A stretch of DNA of 64,000 bases from Rheinheimera sp. (GCF_030824435.1 NZ_JAVBXS010000008.1:1-64000), one strand, 5' to 3'; counted from the stretch's first letter, positions 40,009-54,849 are shown. Translations and numbers: made by a program. Notes: a model not told the origin generated them from the sequence alone.

Positions 40009-40035
40009 AAAAAACCACCTTCGGGTGGTTTTTTT
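40009..40035 (+). terminator. Intrinsic terminator after deaD
   Basis: ACCACC / GGTGGT stem with the stable tetraloop TTCG, preceded by A6 and followed by T6 or more. It lies 17 bases after the deaD stop. Confidence 0.93.
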
Positions 40036-40281
40036 ATGACTAAAAATGCTGAGCGCCCTGTAACAGCTTGCTCATTTTTACTGTGCTGGCGTTGAATGAT
40101 GGTCTCCAACACAAGCAAGGCAGTTTTTCAGCACACCAGGTTTGACCAAAGTTGGATGACGGTGCAGCCAAATATGAAGTTTGCAGCTGCTTAGCTTTTA
40201 TTGATGATGTTGTGCCCTTGAAACTGCCGTCACACCCCCTCAGATCCCGAAGTATAAAACCGCTTGTGCTTGGAGATCCTG

Positions 40282-40725
40282 ATGATTATTGCTTGCCCTC
40301 ATTGTGCTGGCCTGAACCGGGTTGCTGCTGATAAAACTTCGGCCGCGCCTGTTTGTGGAAAATGTAAAGCGCCGTTATTTGCCGGTTTGCCGGTCGAGAT
40401 CACCGGTGCCAATTTCGCCAATCTGGTACAAAAATCAGAACTGCCGATAGTGCTGGATTTCTGGGCCAGCTGGTGTGGTCCTTGCCTGAATTTTGCGCCT
40501 GTGTTTAGTCAGGCGGCGCGTGAACTGGAGCCAAATTTCCGTTTTGGTAAAGTGAATACCGAACAACAGCAACAACTGGCAGCACAATTTCAGATCCGTT
40601 CTATTCCTACACTGATGTTGTTTCAGCAAGGTGAGCTGATAGCACAGTTATCCGGTGCTTTACCAAAGCAGCAGTTTTACCAGTGGTTGCAACAACAAAT
40701 GCCAAAACTGAAAAAAACCGAATAA
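40282..40725 (+). CDS. trxC: Thioredoxin 2 (TrxC)
   Basis: A 147-aa cytoplasmic disulfide reductase. An N-terminal zinc ribbon has C5-P-H-C8 and C25-G-K-C28, characteristic of TrxC; the thioredoxin active site is W64-C65-G-P-C68 in DFWASWCGPCLNFAP. The cis-Pro is in RSIPTLMLF. ATG at 40282 has GGAGA about five bases upstream and keeps the zinc ribbon at the start. In E. coli the gene is OxyR-regulated; no such site is evident here. Confidence 0.96.
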   Translation: MIIACPHCAGLNRVAADKTSAAPVCGKCKAPLFAGLPVEITGANFANLVQKSELPIVLDFWASWCGPCLNFAPVFSQAARELEPNFRFGKVNTEQQQQLAAQFQIRSIPTLMLFQQGELIAQLSGALPKQQFYQWLQQQMPKLKKTE

Positions 40726-40846
40726 AGAAACAGGTAAATTCTGCTTACAATTCAAATGTTAACCCAGAGCTTTTTGCGTGGAGCCATGATGTCCTGATGC
40801 AGTAAAGTGACCGTTGTTTTTACAACAAACTAGATCTGGATAACAA

Positions 40847-43792
40847 ATGAAAAGGTTAGTATGGCCAGCACTGCTGGTATGCCTCAATGGTCAGGCAGCT
40901 ACAACCCAGGAGCAGAATTGGCAGTTGCTGGAAACGGAACATTTCCGACTCATGTTTGCCAAAGAATTTCAGGGACTGGCGCAAAATGCCAGCCATGAGC
41001 TGGAACAGAGCCGGACTCTGGTATTAAAACAGCAACAACGTAGCCTTGCTGCTAAAACCGATGTGGTATTGATAGATCCCGACAACTCGCCAAATGGCTT
41101 TGCATTGCCGCTAAGTCACAGACCCACCATGGCGCTTTTTGCCACTGCGCCTCAGTCTGATAGCGCTTTACATAATTTATCCGGCTGGATGCAACTGGTG
41201 GCGCTGCATGAATACATCCACCTGGTGCATCTGGCACAACCGGATCGCAGCCCATGGCGCGACAAACTCAATCAGCTGGCACAATGGTCAGATTTATCCC
41301 GGCTCGACAGCCCACGTTGGGTGGCCGAAGGTTACGCCACTTTGCAGGAATCCAAACTGACAGGCAAAGGCCGGCTTTACAGTGCTTATGCTGAAGCTTG
41401 GTTGCAACAATTAGCACAAGAAGGTGCAATACCGGGTTATAACGAGCTGAATGCTGCTGAAGGTCGTTATCAGGCACGTGGTTTTGCTTATTTGGTTGGA
41501 GCCCGTTTTTTGGCCTGGCTGGAACAGAATTATGGCGTCGACAAACTGGACAGCGTCTGGACCCGCCAGGTTGCACTGAAAAACCGTAGTTTTGAACAAG
41601 CTTTTGAAGGGGTCTATGGTGTCAGCGCCAGCATCTTGTATCAGCGTTTTGTCGCTGAATATAGTTTTTACAGTATGCAGCAGCAACAACAGCTGACACC
41701 TGTAAAAGCCAAACTCTGGCTCAATAGCAAAGGCCGCCAGCAAAGTCCGGCTTTAAGTCCGGACGGAACTTTGCTGGCAGTGATCACAGAAGACAGTCTG
41801 GAGCAAAATCTGTTAGCGGTGTTTGCTACGGCAGAAAACCACAAAGCCCGTGACAAGTTTCAGCAAACTCAAAAAGAGCTGCTGGCAGAGGATCAACAAG
41901 ATATTGCCGACACTGAACCCGGCAGTTTTAACCCGGAACAAAAGTATGTGCTGGAGCAACGTAATTTCAGCGGTATTCGTGACCCACGCTGGCTGAATAA
42001 CCAGACGCTGATTTTTGGCGCCAATAGCAAAGACGAACATGGCAATTCGCAGCAGGATTTATTTCAGTGGCATTTACCTTCTGGAAAAGTCACAACTTTA
42101 AGTAAAAATGCGTCTTTGCGCCGTTTTGATGTCAGCCCCGATGGTCAGTTTATTATTGCCGAACGCCAAAAAGCCGGTTATTCCGAGTTGGTCAGGCTTG
42201 ATATTAAAAGTGGTGATATTCAGCCTTTAACCGAAGCTGCGCTGGAACAAATTTTTGATTTTCCGCGTATTTCACCGGACCAACAACAATTGGCTGTGCT
42301 GTATTTTACGCCGCAAAACGGCTGGAAATTGCAGTTGCGTGATTTAGCTGGACAGCTGCTACAACAAGTGCCGATGCCTGCAGGTTATCAATATTTGTCT
42401 TATCCAAATTGGAGTCCTGATGGCCGGTCTTTGTTTTTTGTCGCCAGCCAGCAAGGCCGTTTGTGTTTGTATCGTTATGATTTTCCAAACAAAACTTTGT
42501 GGCAGCTGACGCAAGGCGCTGAAATGGTACAAATGCCTGTGCCGATGCAAAATGGTGTTTTGTTATTGCAGTTAGTCAATCAACAAGGGCCTGATTTATA
42601 TAAAGTTGATCAAATGAAAGCGGTGCCAGTGCGGCACTTTGCCACTAAAACAGCTACCAAAGGTTCCTGGTTACTTGCTGCAGTATCGGCAGAGTCCGCA
42701 GTCGGTTCTGTGGTCAGCCAGACTCATCTGAATAGAACAATGGGTGTTAAAGTTGCACAAAAGCCGCTATCGATGCCTAAGGCACAAGTGCACTCGGCTG
42801 CTATTGTCGGTGGCAGGCAACAGCCTTATGGTTTAGGACCACAACAACAAAGTCTGACTTTGCATTACAACATCAGTAACTTTGCGCCCGATGTTATAGG
42901 TATTGGTTTAAAAGGCGGTGATCCGATCAAAAGGCTGGATTACCAGCTGGGTGTGCAACAAGACATCAGCCACAACCAATTTAGTGCCGCTTTTGCCGCT
43001 GTGCGTTATCAGGGCTGGCCGGTAAAAACCATGTTGGCTTTGCAACAATCCAGGCTGGAATTGAGTGGCCAAAGGAATTTCCACCAGGGCAATGAAAAAC
43101 AAAGATCTGCTTTGTTGCAGTTCAGTTACCCGTGGCACGCTGGCGATTGGCAATTTGATCAACTATTACAACTGCGTGAGCTGGATTTAACAGGCGAACC
43201 TGGCAGTGGCAATGCACTGCCGGCAGATCACAACAGCAGTGCCAGTCTGGTATTACAACAAAGCTGGCAACATCAGCGTAATAGCTGGGGTTTGGGTTTT
43301 AGCAACAGCGCCGGTTACCATCAAAGTGCCGGTCATAGCTGGCGCGGTATCGATTTTTCACCTGAGTTACAAGGTCGCTGGCAAGCCTGGACTTTGGCAT
43401 TGGAAGGGCGTTTTCAGCGGCGCTGGCAACAAGACGCTTTGCTCAGGTTAGGCGGTTTTAGCTCTGCAGCTATGATGGCTGCTATTGATCCAAACCGGAT
43501 AGTTTCGCCTGAGCTGCCTTTTTCGCAGCTGGTGGGGCAGGATTATCGCCGTTATCAGCTCAGCCTGTCGCACCGCCGGTTGCAACCTTTACAGTTATTG
43601 TATCGTCGTCATCAGTTTGCCAACCAAGCTGCCCTTGATAGTTATGGTGTCGCTTTGGAGTTGCCGCTGAATTTTGGTATGGGGCCTGTTAGCCTGAATG
43701 ATGTACAGCTCGATTTAGGTTTGTTCCGGCTGGCAGCTGAAGATGCAGCAAAAGACACTGCGCTCTGGCTGAATCTGGGTTATCAGTTCTGA
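40847..43792 (+). CDS. Large exported protein: metallopeptidase-like domain, beta-propeller and probable outer-membrane barrel
   Basis: A 981-aa protein not assigned to a named family. After a signal peptide (about 1-17, ending QAA) a gluzincin-like region has H121-E122-Y-I-H125 and, 36 residues on, E161 in WVAEGYATLQE, the pattern of 'peptidase MA-like' domains. From about 300 to 600 come PD40/TolB-type propeller blades, seen as SPALSPDGTLLAVI, RFDVSPDGQFIIAE, FPRISPDQQQLAVL and YPNWSPDGRSLFFV. The last 300 residues alternate aromatic and polar strands and end LNLGYQF, a barrel-like C-terminus with terminal Phe. Probably a surface-facing or periplasmic peptidase anchored in the outer membrane; substrate unknown. 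Confidence 0.75.
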   Translation: MKRLVWPALLVCLNGQAATTQEQNWQLLETEHFRLMFAKEFQGLAQNASHELEQSRTLVLKQQQRSLAAKTDVVLIDPDNSPNGFALPLSHRPTMALFATAPQSDSALHNLSGWMQLVALHEYIHLVHLAQPDRSPWRDKLNQLAQWSDLSRLDSPRWVAEGYATLQESKLTGKGRLYSAYAEAWLQQLAQEGAIPGYNELNAAEGRYQARGFAYLVGARFLAWLEQNYGVDKLDSVWTRQVALKNRSFEQAFEGVYGVSASILYQRFVAEYSFYSMQQQQQLTPVKAKLWLNSKGRQQSPALSPDGTLLAVITEDSLEQNLLAVFATAENHKARDKFQQTQKELLAEDQQDIADTEPGSFNPEQKYVLEQRNFSGIRDPRWLNNQTLIFGANSKDEHGNSQQDLFQWHLPSGKVTTLSKNASLRRFDVSPDGQFIIAERQKAGYSELVRLDIKSGDIQPLTEAALEQIFDFPRISPDQQQLAVLYFTPQNGWKLQLRDLAGQLLQQVPMPAGYQYLSYPNWSPDGRSLFFVASQQGRLCLYRYDFPNKTLWQLTQGAEMVQMPVPMQNGVLLLQLVNQQGPDLYKVDQMKAVPVRHFATKTATKGSWLLAAVSAESAVGSVVSQTHLNRTMGVKVAQKPLSMPKAQVHSAAIVGGRQQPYGLGPQQQSLTLHYNISNFAPDVIGIGLKGGDPIKRLDYQLGVQQDISHNQFSAAFAAVRYQGWPVKTMLALQQSRLELSGQRNFHQGNEKQRSALLQFSYPWHAGDWQFDQLLQLRELDLTGEPGSGNALPADHNSSASLVLQQSWQHQRNSWGLGFSNSAGYHQSAGHSWRGIDFSPELQGRWQAWTLALEGRFQRRWQQDALLRLGGFSSAAMMAAIDPNRIVSPELPFSQLVGQDYRRYQLSLSHRRLQPLQLLYRRHQFANQAALDSYGVALELPLNFGMGPVSLNDVQLDLGLFRLAAEDAAKDTALWLNLGYQF

Positions 43793-43881
43793 TGGTTTTT
43801 ACTCCCTTGCCGTATGGTTCGGCTGGGTTTTATAGTATTTGGAAAGTGCGTGTTTAACTGCAATAAAAAGAAGGAAAAATT

Positions 43882-44421
43882 ATGTTAAAACAACTCTGTA
43901 TCGCAGGATCTTTATTAATGGCCATGCCGGTACTGGCACTGGATGTTAGCAGCCCTGATATCAAAGAAGGCCACTTTATGGCCAAAACCTTTGAATTTTC
44001 TGGTTTTGGTTGTGGCGGTGACAATAAATCTCCGGCGTTAAACTGGAAAGACTTACCGGCAGGCACCAAAAGTATTGCCGTCACAGTGTATGACCCTGAC
44101 GCTCCAACAGGTTCTGGCTGGTGGCATTGGTTAGTGGCTGATATTGCAGTGGACAATACCGGTCTGCCACAAGGTGCTGGTTCTGCCGGTGGCAAAATGC
44201 CGGCTGGCAGCCGCAGTTTTACCAACGATTATGGCATTAAAGACTTTGGTGGCGCCTGCCCACCGGCTGGCCATGGTATGCATAGGTATCAGTTTACTGT
44301 GTGGGCTCTGCCTGACGCTAAGTTGCCGGTACCAGACAATGCCAATGCGGCAGTAGTTGGTTATACACTCAATGCCAAAGCGCTGGCGAAAAAGACCATC
44401 ACCGCAACTTACGCCCGATAA
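43882..44421 (+). CDS. YbhB/YbcL-type PEBP family protein
   Basis: A 179-aa phosphatidylethanolamine-binding-protein fold with a signal peptide (about 1-19, SLLMAMPVLA). The ligand-pocket signatures are YDPDAPTGSGWWHWLVADI and GACPPAGHGMHRYQFTVWAL. Typical of YbcL-like periplasmic members, whose role in bacteria is unclear. A ribosome-binding site AAGGA lies about seven bases before the ATG. It is followed by a bidirectional terminator. Confidence 0.93.
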   Translation: MLKQLCIAGSLLMAMPVLALDVSSPDIKEGHFMAKTFEFSGFGCGGDNKSPALNWKDLPAGTKSIAVTVYDPDAPTGSGWWHWLVADIAVDNTGLPQGAGSAGGKMPAGSRSFTNDYGIKDFGGACPPAGHGMHRYQFTVWALPDAKLPVPDNANAAVVGYTLNAKALAKKTITATYAR

Positions 44422-44467
44422 ACTCAGGCCTTAACAGGCTCTGATAATTGCCTGGTGTTAAAACAAT

Positions 44468-44497
44468 AAAGCCAGCTTTAGCGCTGGCTTTATTTTT
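44468..44497. terminator. Bidirectional intrinsic terminator
   Basis: AAAGCCAGC / GCTGGCTTT stem with a short loop and a T-rich run (TTTATTTTT). Placed between the plus-strand PEBP gene and the convergent mnmE. Confidence 0.85.
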
Positions 44498-44543
44498 AGC
44501 TGTTTTTGTGAATAGCAGTGTTGTTGTGTTTTATCGGCAGCTG

Positions 44544-45908
44544 TTATTTACCGATACAGAAGGAGCTAAAAATACGCCCCAGCAAATCGTCTGAGCTAAA
44601 TTCACCGGTAATTTCATTCAGATGTTGTTGGGTTAAACGCAGCTCTTCTGCCAGCAGCTCACCAGCCAGATGGTTGTGCAGCTGATATTCACCAATTTCC
44701 AGATGTTCCATAGCGCGCGCTAGCGCATCTAAATGACGGCGACGGGCGATAAAACTGCCTTCAGTGCTGGCTTCAAAACCAATACAGGCTTTGAGGTGTT
44801 CACGCAAAGCGTCAATGCCCTGATTGGTTTTGGCGGAAATATGAAACACCGGCGTTTCACCTTCGTTATTGGCGCCAATTTGTTCGCCTGTTAAATCAGC
44901 TTTGTTGCGAACTACAGTGACACCCAGAGTTTTAGGTAAACGTTCAATAAACTCCGGCCAGATTTGTGCCGGGCTAATAGCTGTTGTGGTGGTGCTGTCC
45001 ACCATAAAAAGCACCCGGTCGGCTTGTTCAATCTCTTGCCAGGCGCGCTCTATGCCAATCTGCTCCACTTTGTCGGTGGCTTCACGCAAACCTGCGGTAT
45101 CGATAATATGTAGCGGCATACCGTCAATATGGATATGTTCGCGCAGTACATCGCGGGTGGTGCCTGCGATATCTGTGACAATAGCGGCTTCCCGGCCGGC
45201 TAAAGCGTTTAATAAACTGGATTTACCGGCGTTAGGGCGCCCTGCAATCACCACTTTCATGCCTTCACGCAAAATGCTGCCTTGGGTGGCTTGTTTTTGA
45301 ATACCGGCTAAATCGCTGATGATGTCGGCTAAATCACCTGACACTTTACCGTCGGATAAAAAGTCGATTTCTTCATCGGGAAAGTCGATGGCTGCTTCAA
45401 CATAAATACGCAGGTAAATCACCTTTTCCACTAAATCGTGGATTTGGCGGGAAAATTCACCCTGCAAAGATTGCATCGCAGAGCGGGCGGCTTGCTCAGA
45501 GCTGGCATCTATTAAATCGGCAATAGCTTCGGCCTGAGTTAAATCCAGTTTGTCATTTAAAAAAGCCCGTTCGGAAAACTCACCTGGTCTGGCAATACGC
45601 ACATCTGCAAGTTGCAATAACTGGCGCAGCAGCATATCCAAAAGCACAGGGCCGCCGTGGCCTTGCAGCTCCAGCACATCTTCACCGGTGAAAGAATTGG
45701 GGCCAGGGAAATACAAGGCTATGCCCTGGTCAAGCACAGAACCGTCTGCGGCATAAAAAGGCAGATATTCGGCATAACGGGCTTTAGGCAATTTATGCAA
45801 AATGGCTTGTGCCACCGCCTTCACCGCCGGGCCTGACACCCGCAAAATGCCAACGCCTGCTCTGCCTGGTGCTGTCGCTTGTGCAGCTATGGTATCTGTG
45901 GCGAACAT
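44544..45908 (-). CDS. mnmE: tRNA modification GTPase MnmE
   Basis: A 454-aa GTPase that works with MnmG on U34 of tRNAs. The N-terminal tetrahydrofolate-binding domain starts [21 protein letters not shown]. The G domain has [22 protein letters not shown] and NKAD. The C-terminal CIGK (the family CxGK motif with the catalytic Cys) is present, so the protein is complete. It follows the yidC cluster in the usual order but is separated by a terminator. Confidence 0.98.
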   Translation of the reverse strand: MFATDTIAAQATAPGRAGVGILRVSGPAVKAVAQAILHKLPKARYAEYLPFYAADGSVLDQGIALYFPGPNSFTGEDVLELQGHGGPVLLDMLLRQLLQLADVRIARPGEFSERAFLNDKLDLTQAEAIADLIDASSEQAARSAMQSLQGEFSRQIHDLVEKVIYLRIYVEAAIDFPDEEIDFLSDGKVSGDLADIISDLAGIQKQATQGSILREGMKVVIAGRPNAGKSSLLNALAGREAAIVTDIAGTTRDVLREHIHIDGMPLHIIDTAGLREATDKVEQIGIERAWQEIEQADRVLFMVDSTTTTAISPAQIWPEFIERLPKTLGVTVVRNKADLTGEQIGANNEGETPVFHISAKTNQGIDALREHLKACIGFEASTEGSFIARRRHLDALARAMEHLEIGEYQLHNHLAGELLAEELRLTQQHLNEITGEFSSDDLLGRIFSSFCIGK

Positions 45909-45951
45909 CTGAACCTCGAATTCTGTGCAGCAGCTTGTGCTGTTTTGTCAT

Positions 45952-45980
45952 AAAAAAATGCCCATTGGAAGAATGGGCAT
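45952..45980 (-). terminator. Intrinsic terminator after yidC
   Basis: ATGCCCATT / AATGGGCAT with loop GGAAG and an A7 on the plus strand, giving a U-run in the minus-strand transcript. It lies between the yidC stop and mnmE. Confidence 0.88.
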
Positions 45981-46005
45981 TGTTGGGCAATACGTCAAAG
46001 AGCTG

Positions 46006-47640
46006 TTATGCGCTACGCACGTACAGGCCTTTTTTCTCCATGCCGCGGTAGATATACAGCATTTGTGCCAGTGAAATCAGGTTACTGATCACCCAGTACA
46101 ACACCAGACCACTTGGGAACCACAGGAAGAATACTGAGAATGCTACCGGCATCCACAACATAATTTTCTGCTGCATTGGGTCTGTTACTGTCATTGGCGT
46201 TAATTTCTGCATGATAAACATGCTGATACCGTACAACACCGGCAATACATAATATGGATCTTTCACTGAAAGGTCGGTGATCCACAGCATAAATGGCGCC
46301 TGACGTAACTCAACACTTTCGACAAATACCCAGTATAAAGCCAGGAAAATTGGCAATTGGATCAGCATCGGCAGACAGCCACCCATAGGGTTCACTTTTT
46401 CTTTGCGATACAGTTCCATCATGGCCGGACCCATCTTCTGACGGTCGTCTTTATAACGGGCCTGCAGTTCGTCAATTTTTGGCTTCAGATTGCGCATCTT
46501 GGCCATAGATTCGTATTGCACTTTGGTCAGCGGGAATAATAAACCTTTCACTAACAAGGTGATGGCAATGATGGCCACACCCCAGTTACCTACTACACCG
46601 TGAATAAGCTGCAATAACCAGAACAATGGCTGAGAAATAAACCACAACATGCCGTAGTCAACGGTCAGATCCAGACCATTGGCAATTTGCGCTAAGTTAT
46701 CCTGATCTTTCGGGCCGGCATAAAAAGTAGCGCCGAAGGTCTTTTGTTCACCAACAGCAATACTTTGTTGTGGGCCTTGTACCCCGATCACACCTAAGTT
46801 GTCGGCAACCATGCTATACAGCTGGTTATTGCCTTCACCTTGTGGCACCCAGGCGGCAACAAAATAGTGTTCCAGCATACTGACCCAGCCACCCTGAGTG
46901 CCCAAGTTCAGATTGGCTTCTTTCATGTCATCAAATGACAGTTTTTCGTAGCGTTGGTCTGCAGTTGAATAAGCACCACCACGGTATACCGGCATCATCA
47001 TATTGGTGCCTTCGCCGTTGTCGATGGTCTGAGCAAAGTGGAAATAAGGTTGAACTACCTTGCTGCCATCACCTTGGTTGGTGACAGAATATTCTACCCG
47101 GACATCATATTTGCCTGCGGTAAAAATAAACCGTTTTTCAATGACTAAACCTTTGTGGGTCATGGTCAAAGGCACAATCAGTTCAATCTGACCATTGGCC
47201 AGCTGATAGTTGCTTTGGGCGCTCTGGTATATTTGGCGTGGCGCTTTTTTATCGTCCGGACCATCACCTAATAAACCTGATTGGGCAACATATTCAAAAC
47301 CAGGTTGTTGACGCATCAGCTGATAAGCGGCTTTGTTTTCCTGAGATACAGTAAAACCTGGCAGCTCCAGTGCGACAATGTCACCACCACGGCTGTCAAT
47401 TTTGACTGTCAGCACATCGGTTTTTACTTCAACTAATTGTGCTTGCGCTGCTTTTACTTCAGGCGCAGCAGTTGTGGTGCTGCCTGCCGCAGAAAGTTGT
47501 AAATCAGCAGAGCTGGTTGTTGTTTGGCTGGTGGCGGCCGGCACTACAGGTTTAGGACCGTAGTCGACATTCCATTGTTGCCACATTAAAAAACTGACCA
47601 GGGCCAGGGCAATAACTAAAAAACTGCGTTGCGATTCCAT
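46006..47640 (-). CDS. yidC: Membrane protein insertase YidC
   Basis: The 544-aa insertase that places proteins in the inner membrane, with or without Sec. The N-terminal helix (about 6-22, FLVIALALVSFLMW) is followed by a large periplasmic beta domain (about 60-330) and the conserved core with LLVKGLLFPLTKVQYESMAKM and PMGGCLPMLIQLPIFLALYWV. Located 8 bp after yidD, as usual. Confidence 0.98.
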   Translation of the reverse strand: MESQRSFLVIALALVSFLMWQQWNVDYGPKPVVPAATSQTTTSSADLQLSAAGSTTTAAPEVKAAQAQLVEVKTDVLTVKIDSRGGDIVALELPGFTVSQENKAAYQLMRQQPGFEYVAQSGLLGDGPDDKKAPRQIYQSAQSNYQLANGQIELIVPLTMTHKGLVIEKRFIFTAGKYDVRVEYSVTNQGDGSKVVQPYFHFAQTIDNGEGTNMMMPVYRGGAYSTADQRYEKLSFDDMKEANLNLGTQGGWVSMLEHYFVAAWVPQGEGNNQLYSMVADNLGVIGVQGPQQSIAVGEQKTFGATFYAGPKDQDNLAQIANGLDLTVDYGMLWFISQPLFWLLQLIHGVVGNWGVAIIAITLLVKGLLFPLTKVQYESMAKMRNLKPKIDELQARYKDDRQKMGPAMMELYRKEKVNPMGGCLPMLIQLPIFLALYWVFVESVELRQAPFMLWITDLSVKDPYYVLPVLYGISMFIMQKLTPMTVTDPMQQKIMLWMPVAFSVFFLWFPSGLVLYWVISNLISLAQMLYIYRGMEKKGLYVRSA

Positions 47641-47648
47641 GTGTGAGC

Positions 47649-47906
47649 TTATCTCTTTGGCTTTTCCGGAACGGGATCATCTCCACCCGGATGTAAGGGG
47701 TGGCATTTTAATAGACGTTTGGCTGTTAACCAACTGCCTTTTAGCGGACCAAAACGTGTTAAGGCTTCTACCGCATAATGCGAACAGCTGGGATAAAAAC
47801 GACAACTTGGACCGAACAGAGGGCTGATACATTGCTGATAGCCTTTTACAACCTTAATTAAGGCTTGGGCTGGATAGCGTTGTATTGGCGGGAGATCTTG
47901 CTCCAT
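47649..47906 (-). CDS. yidD: Membrane insertion efficiency factor YidD
   Basis: An 85-aa protein with the signature [24 protein letters not shown], containing three conserved Cys, and [12 protein letters not shown] at the end. It assists YidC-dependent insertion. Its 5' end overlaps the 3' end of rnpA by 49 bases, a known arrangement that couples the two. Confidence 0.95.
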   Translation of the reverse strand: MEQDLPPIQRYPAQALIKVVKGYQQCISPLFGPSCRFYPSCSHYAVEALTRFGPLKGSWLTAKRLLKCHPLHPGGDDPVPEKPKR

Positions 47907-48229
47907 AACCGCTCCAGTTGTTTATGTAACTCTGCATTATCCGTGTTGCTGATATCACCTTTCACCATCAATACCAAATCTACCGGAGGCAGATCATGTT
48001 GATGTAAACGAAAGCTGTCGCGGGCACAACGTTTGATTCTGTTGCGTTGCGTGGCTAATTTAACACGTTTTTTCGCGATCGTCAGACCAATACGCGGAGT
48101 GGCTAAAGAATTAGCTTTACAGAGGATGGTAAACAGGGGAGACGCAACCCGGAAAGGGTTCTGGAACACATTGTCGAATTCGCGGGGAGTTAACAGACGT
48201 AACTCCCTGCTGAAGGTATAGCTGACCAC
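47858..48229 (-). CDS. rnpA: Ribonuclease P protein component
   Basis: A 123-aa protein cofactor of RNase [19 protein letters not shown] starts it and [29 protein letters not shown] carries the RNR signature that contacts the RNA. The start is GTG, as in E. coli rnpA. Positioned between rpmH and yidD. Confidence 0.96.
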   Translation of the reverse strand: MVSYTFSRELRLLTPREFDNVFQNPFRVASPLFTILCKANSLATPRIGLTIAKKRVKLATQRNRIKRCARDSFRLHQHDLPPVDLVLMVKGDISNTDNAELHKQLERLWSKISRQYNAIQPKP

Positions 48230-48248
48230 GCAGCGCTTTATAATCTGA

Positions 48249-48829
<581 letters not shown>

Positions 48830-50203
48830 ATGGTGTATCAGTCAGTCTGGCAAAATTGCCTAGAAGCACTGCAGTCAGAATTGCCTGCGCAGCAATTCAG
48901 CATGTGGATCCGCCCTTTGCAGGCCGATAGTTCCCATGACGCTCTCACATTATTCGCCCCAAACCGTTTTGTGCTGGATTGGGTGCGGGATAAATATTTA
49001 AACCGGATCAACGAGCTGATCCACGATTATTGTGGTGATCATGCCCCGCGTCTGCGTTTTGAAGTGGGCAGCAGCCAAAAAGCATTAAAATCCGCGCCCA
49101 TGCCTGTGAGTCGTAACCACAGCGCACCAGCTCAGCCGGTTTCTGCACCAGAAGTGCCGGAACCTGCACCAAAAACCATAGTGCGCAGTAATGTACGTGC
49201 TAACTACACCTTTGATAACTTTGTTGAAGGTAAATCAAACCAGCTGGCGCGTGCGGCCGCCAGTCAGGTGGCTGACAATCCTGGTACTGCTTATAACCCG
49301 CTGTTTTTATACGGTGGAACTGGTTTAGGTAAAACTCACTTATTGCATGCGGTAGGCAATGGCATTCTGGCAAAAAAGCCCGACGCCAAAGTTATTTATA
49401 TGCATTCAGAGCGTTTTGTACAGGATATGGTCAAAGCGCTGCAAAATAACGCCATTGAAGAATTTAAACGTTATTACCGTTCTGTCGACGCTTTGCTTAT
49501 AGATGACATTCAGTTTTTTGCGAAAAAAGACCGTTCTCAGGAAGAATTCTTTCATACTTTCAATGCCTTACTTGAAGGTAATCAGCAAATTATTTTAACT
49601 TCTGACCGTTATCCAAAAGAGATTGACGGTGTGGAAGAGCGGTTAAAAAGCCGCTTTGGCTGGGGTTTAACCATTGCTATTGAACCGCCGGAGCTGGAAA
49701 CCAGGGTTGCCATTCTGATGCGCAAAGCCCAGGAAAATAATATCCGCCTGCCGGAAGAAGTGGCGTTTTTTGTCGCTAAAAGACTGCGTTCTAATGTGCG
49801 TGAATTAGAAGGTGCATTAAACCGTATTACCGCCAATGCCAATTTTACCGGCCGGCCTATCACTATAGATTTTGTCCGGGAGTCTTTGCGCGATTTATTG
49901 GCGTTACAAGACAAACTGGTCACCATTGAAAACATCCAGAAAACAGTGGCTGAATATTACAAAATCCGGGTGGCAGATTTGTTATCAAAACGCCGTTCCC
50001 GTTCTGTCGCCAGACCACGGCAAATGGCGATGGCACTTTCAAAAGAACTCACCAACCACAGTTTGCCGGAAATTGGTGACGCTTTTGGCGGACGTGACCA
50101 CACCACAGTGTTGCACGCTTGCCGTAAAATTGAGTCTCTGAAAGAAGAAACTCATGAAATTAAAGAAGATTTTCAGAATTTAATTCGGACATTGTCGTCT
50201 TAA
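48830..50203 (+). CDS. dnaA: Chromosomal replication initiator DnaA
   Basis: A 457-aa AAA+ initiator. Domain I starts [26 protein letters not shown]; the Pro/Ala-rich linker is about 88-125. Walker A is [13 protein letters not shown] and Walker [14 protein letters not shown]. The C-terminal DnaA-box-binding domain has the signature [19 protein letters not shown] and [19 protein letters not shown] lies about seven bases before the ATG. It is first in dnaA-dnaN-recF-gyrB. Confidence 0.99.
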   Translation: MVYQSVWQNCLEALQSELPAQQFSMWIRPLQADSSHDALTLFAPNRFVLDWVRDKYLNRINELIHDYCGDHAPRLRFEVGSSQKALKSAPMPVSRNHSAPAQPVSAPEVPEPAPKTIVRSNVRANYTFDNFVEGKSNQLARAAASQVADNPGTAYNPLFLYGGTGLGKTHLLHAVGNGILAKKPDAKVIYMHSERFVQDMVKALQNNAIEEFKRYYRSVDALLIDDIQFFAKKDRSQEEFFHTFNALLEGNQQIILTSDRYPKEIDGVEERLKSRFGWGLTIAIEPPELETRVAILMRKAQENNIRLPEEVAFFVAKRLRSNVRELEGALNRITANANFTGRPITIDFVRESLRDLLALQDKLVTIENIQKTVAEYYKIRVADLLSKRRSRSVARPRQMAMALSKELTNHSLPEIGDAFGGRDHTTVLHACRKIESLKEETHEIKEDFQNLIRTLSS

Positions 50204-50215
50204 TAGGGAAAGGTT

Positions 50216-51319
50216 ATGCAATTTTTCATTGACCGTGACACGCTGCTGAAGCCACTGCAAATGGTATCTGGTGCCATAGAACGCCGTCATACCTTGCCTA
50301 TTTTGTCGAACGTGTTGCTTGATGTAACACCGGACGCTTTGTCGTTAACAGGTACAGATTTAGAAATTGAACTGGTGGCAGCAGTGCCGTTAACCCAGGT
50401 TCAGGTGCCAGGCCGGGTGACTATTCCGGCGAAAAAGTTACTCGATATTTGCCGCTCTTTACCTGAAGGATCACCACTGCATATTTCTCTGCAAGGTGAT
50501 AACTGTATTGTTAGCACCGGCAAAAGCAAATTTACCTTATCTACTTTAAGTGCCAACGATTACCCTAATCTGGAATCCTGGCAAGGTGAAGTTGAGTTTG
50601 ACTTAACAAGAGCTCAACTGCGTAAGTTATTAGACGACACCGCTTTTTCGATGGCCAACCAGGATGTGCGTTATTACCTCAATGGTTTGTTGTTTGAAGT
50701 GGATAACGGCACTTTGCGCACAGTTGCTACTGACGGTCACCGTCTGGCACTCAGTTCAATGGAATTGGCTGTCACAGCAGGTCAGCAGAAACAAGTGATC
50801 ATTCCGCGTAAAGGTGTGTTGGAGCTGATGCGTTTGTTGGTCAACGATGACCAGATGATCCGCCTGGCTATTGGCCAAAACCATATCCGTTTGCTCGATA
50901 GCCAGTTTAGCTTTAGCAGCAAATTGATTGACGGCCGTTTTCCGGATTATCGCCGCGTGTTGCCACGTAACAGTTCCAAACAAGTCACAGCCCATCGCTC
51001 GGTGTTAAAAGACGCTTGTGTGCGTGCTTCTATTTTGTCGAACGAAAAATACCGTGGTGTACGTTTTACTTTAAGTTCCGGCGAGTTACAGATTGTTGCC
51101 AATAACCCAGAACACGAACAAGCCGAAGAAGTGATTGAAGTAGAGTATCAAGGCGACACTTTAGAAATTGGTTTTAACGTTGGTTATGTGCTGGATGTAT
51201 TAAATACCTTAGGCACAGATCTGGTGATTATGCATTTAAGTGATGCCAATTCCAGCTCGCTGGTGGAAGGTGTTGGTAATCAGGGCGCCTTGTACGTCGT
51301 GATGCCAATGCGGCTGTAA
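50216..51319 (+). CDS. dnaN: DNA polymerase III beta sliding clamp
   Basis: A 367-aa clamp with three repeated domains. FIDRDTLLKPLQMVSGAIERRHTLPILSN at the start, and NPEHEQAEEVIEVEYQGD and YVVMPMRL at the end, are typical; the last loop forms the client-binding pocket. GGAAAGG-like site is at 50206-50212. The gap to dnaA is 12 bp. Confidence 0.99.
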   Translation: MQFFIDRDTLLKPLQMVSGAIERRHTLPILSNVLLDVTPDALSLTGTDLEIELVAAVPLTQVQVPGRVTIPAKKLLDICRSLPEGSPLHISLQGDNCIVSTGKSKFTLSTLSANDYPNLESWQGEVEFDLTRAQLRKLLDDTAFSMANQDVRYYLNGLLFEVDNGTLRTVATDGHRLALSSMELAVTAGQQKQVIIPRKGVLELMRLLVNDDQMIRLAIGQNHIRLLDSQFSFSSKLIDGRFPDYRRVLPRNSSKQVTAHRSVLKDACVRASILSNEKYRGVRFTLSSGELQIVANNPEHEQAEEVIEVEYQGDTLEIGFNVGYVLDVLNTLGTDLVIMHLSDANSSSLVEGVGNQGALYVVMPMRL

Positions 51320-51332
51320 CAGTTTTTTTGTT

Positions 51333-54849
<3,517 letters not shown>

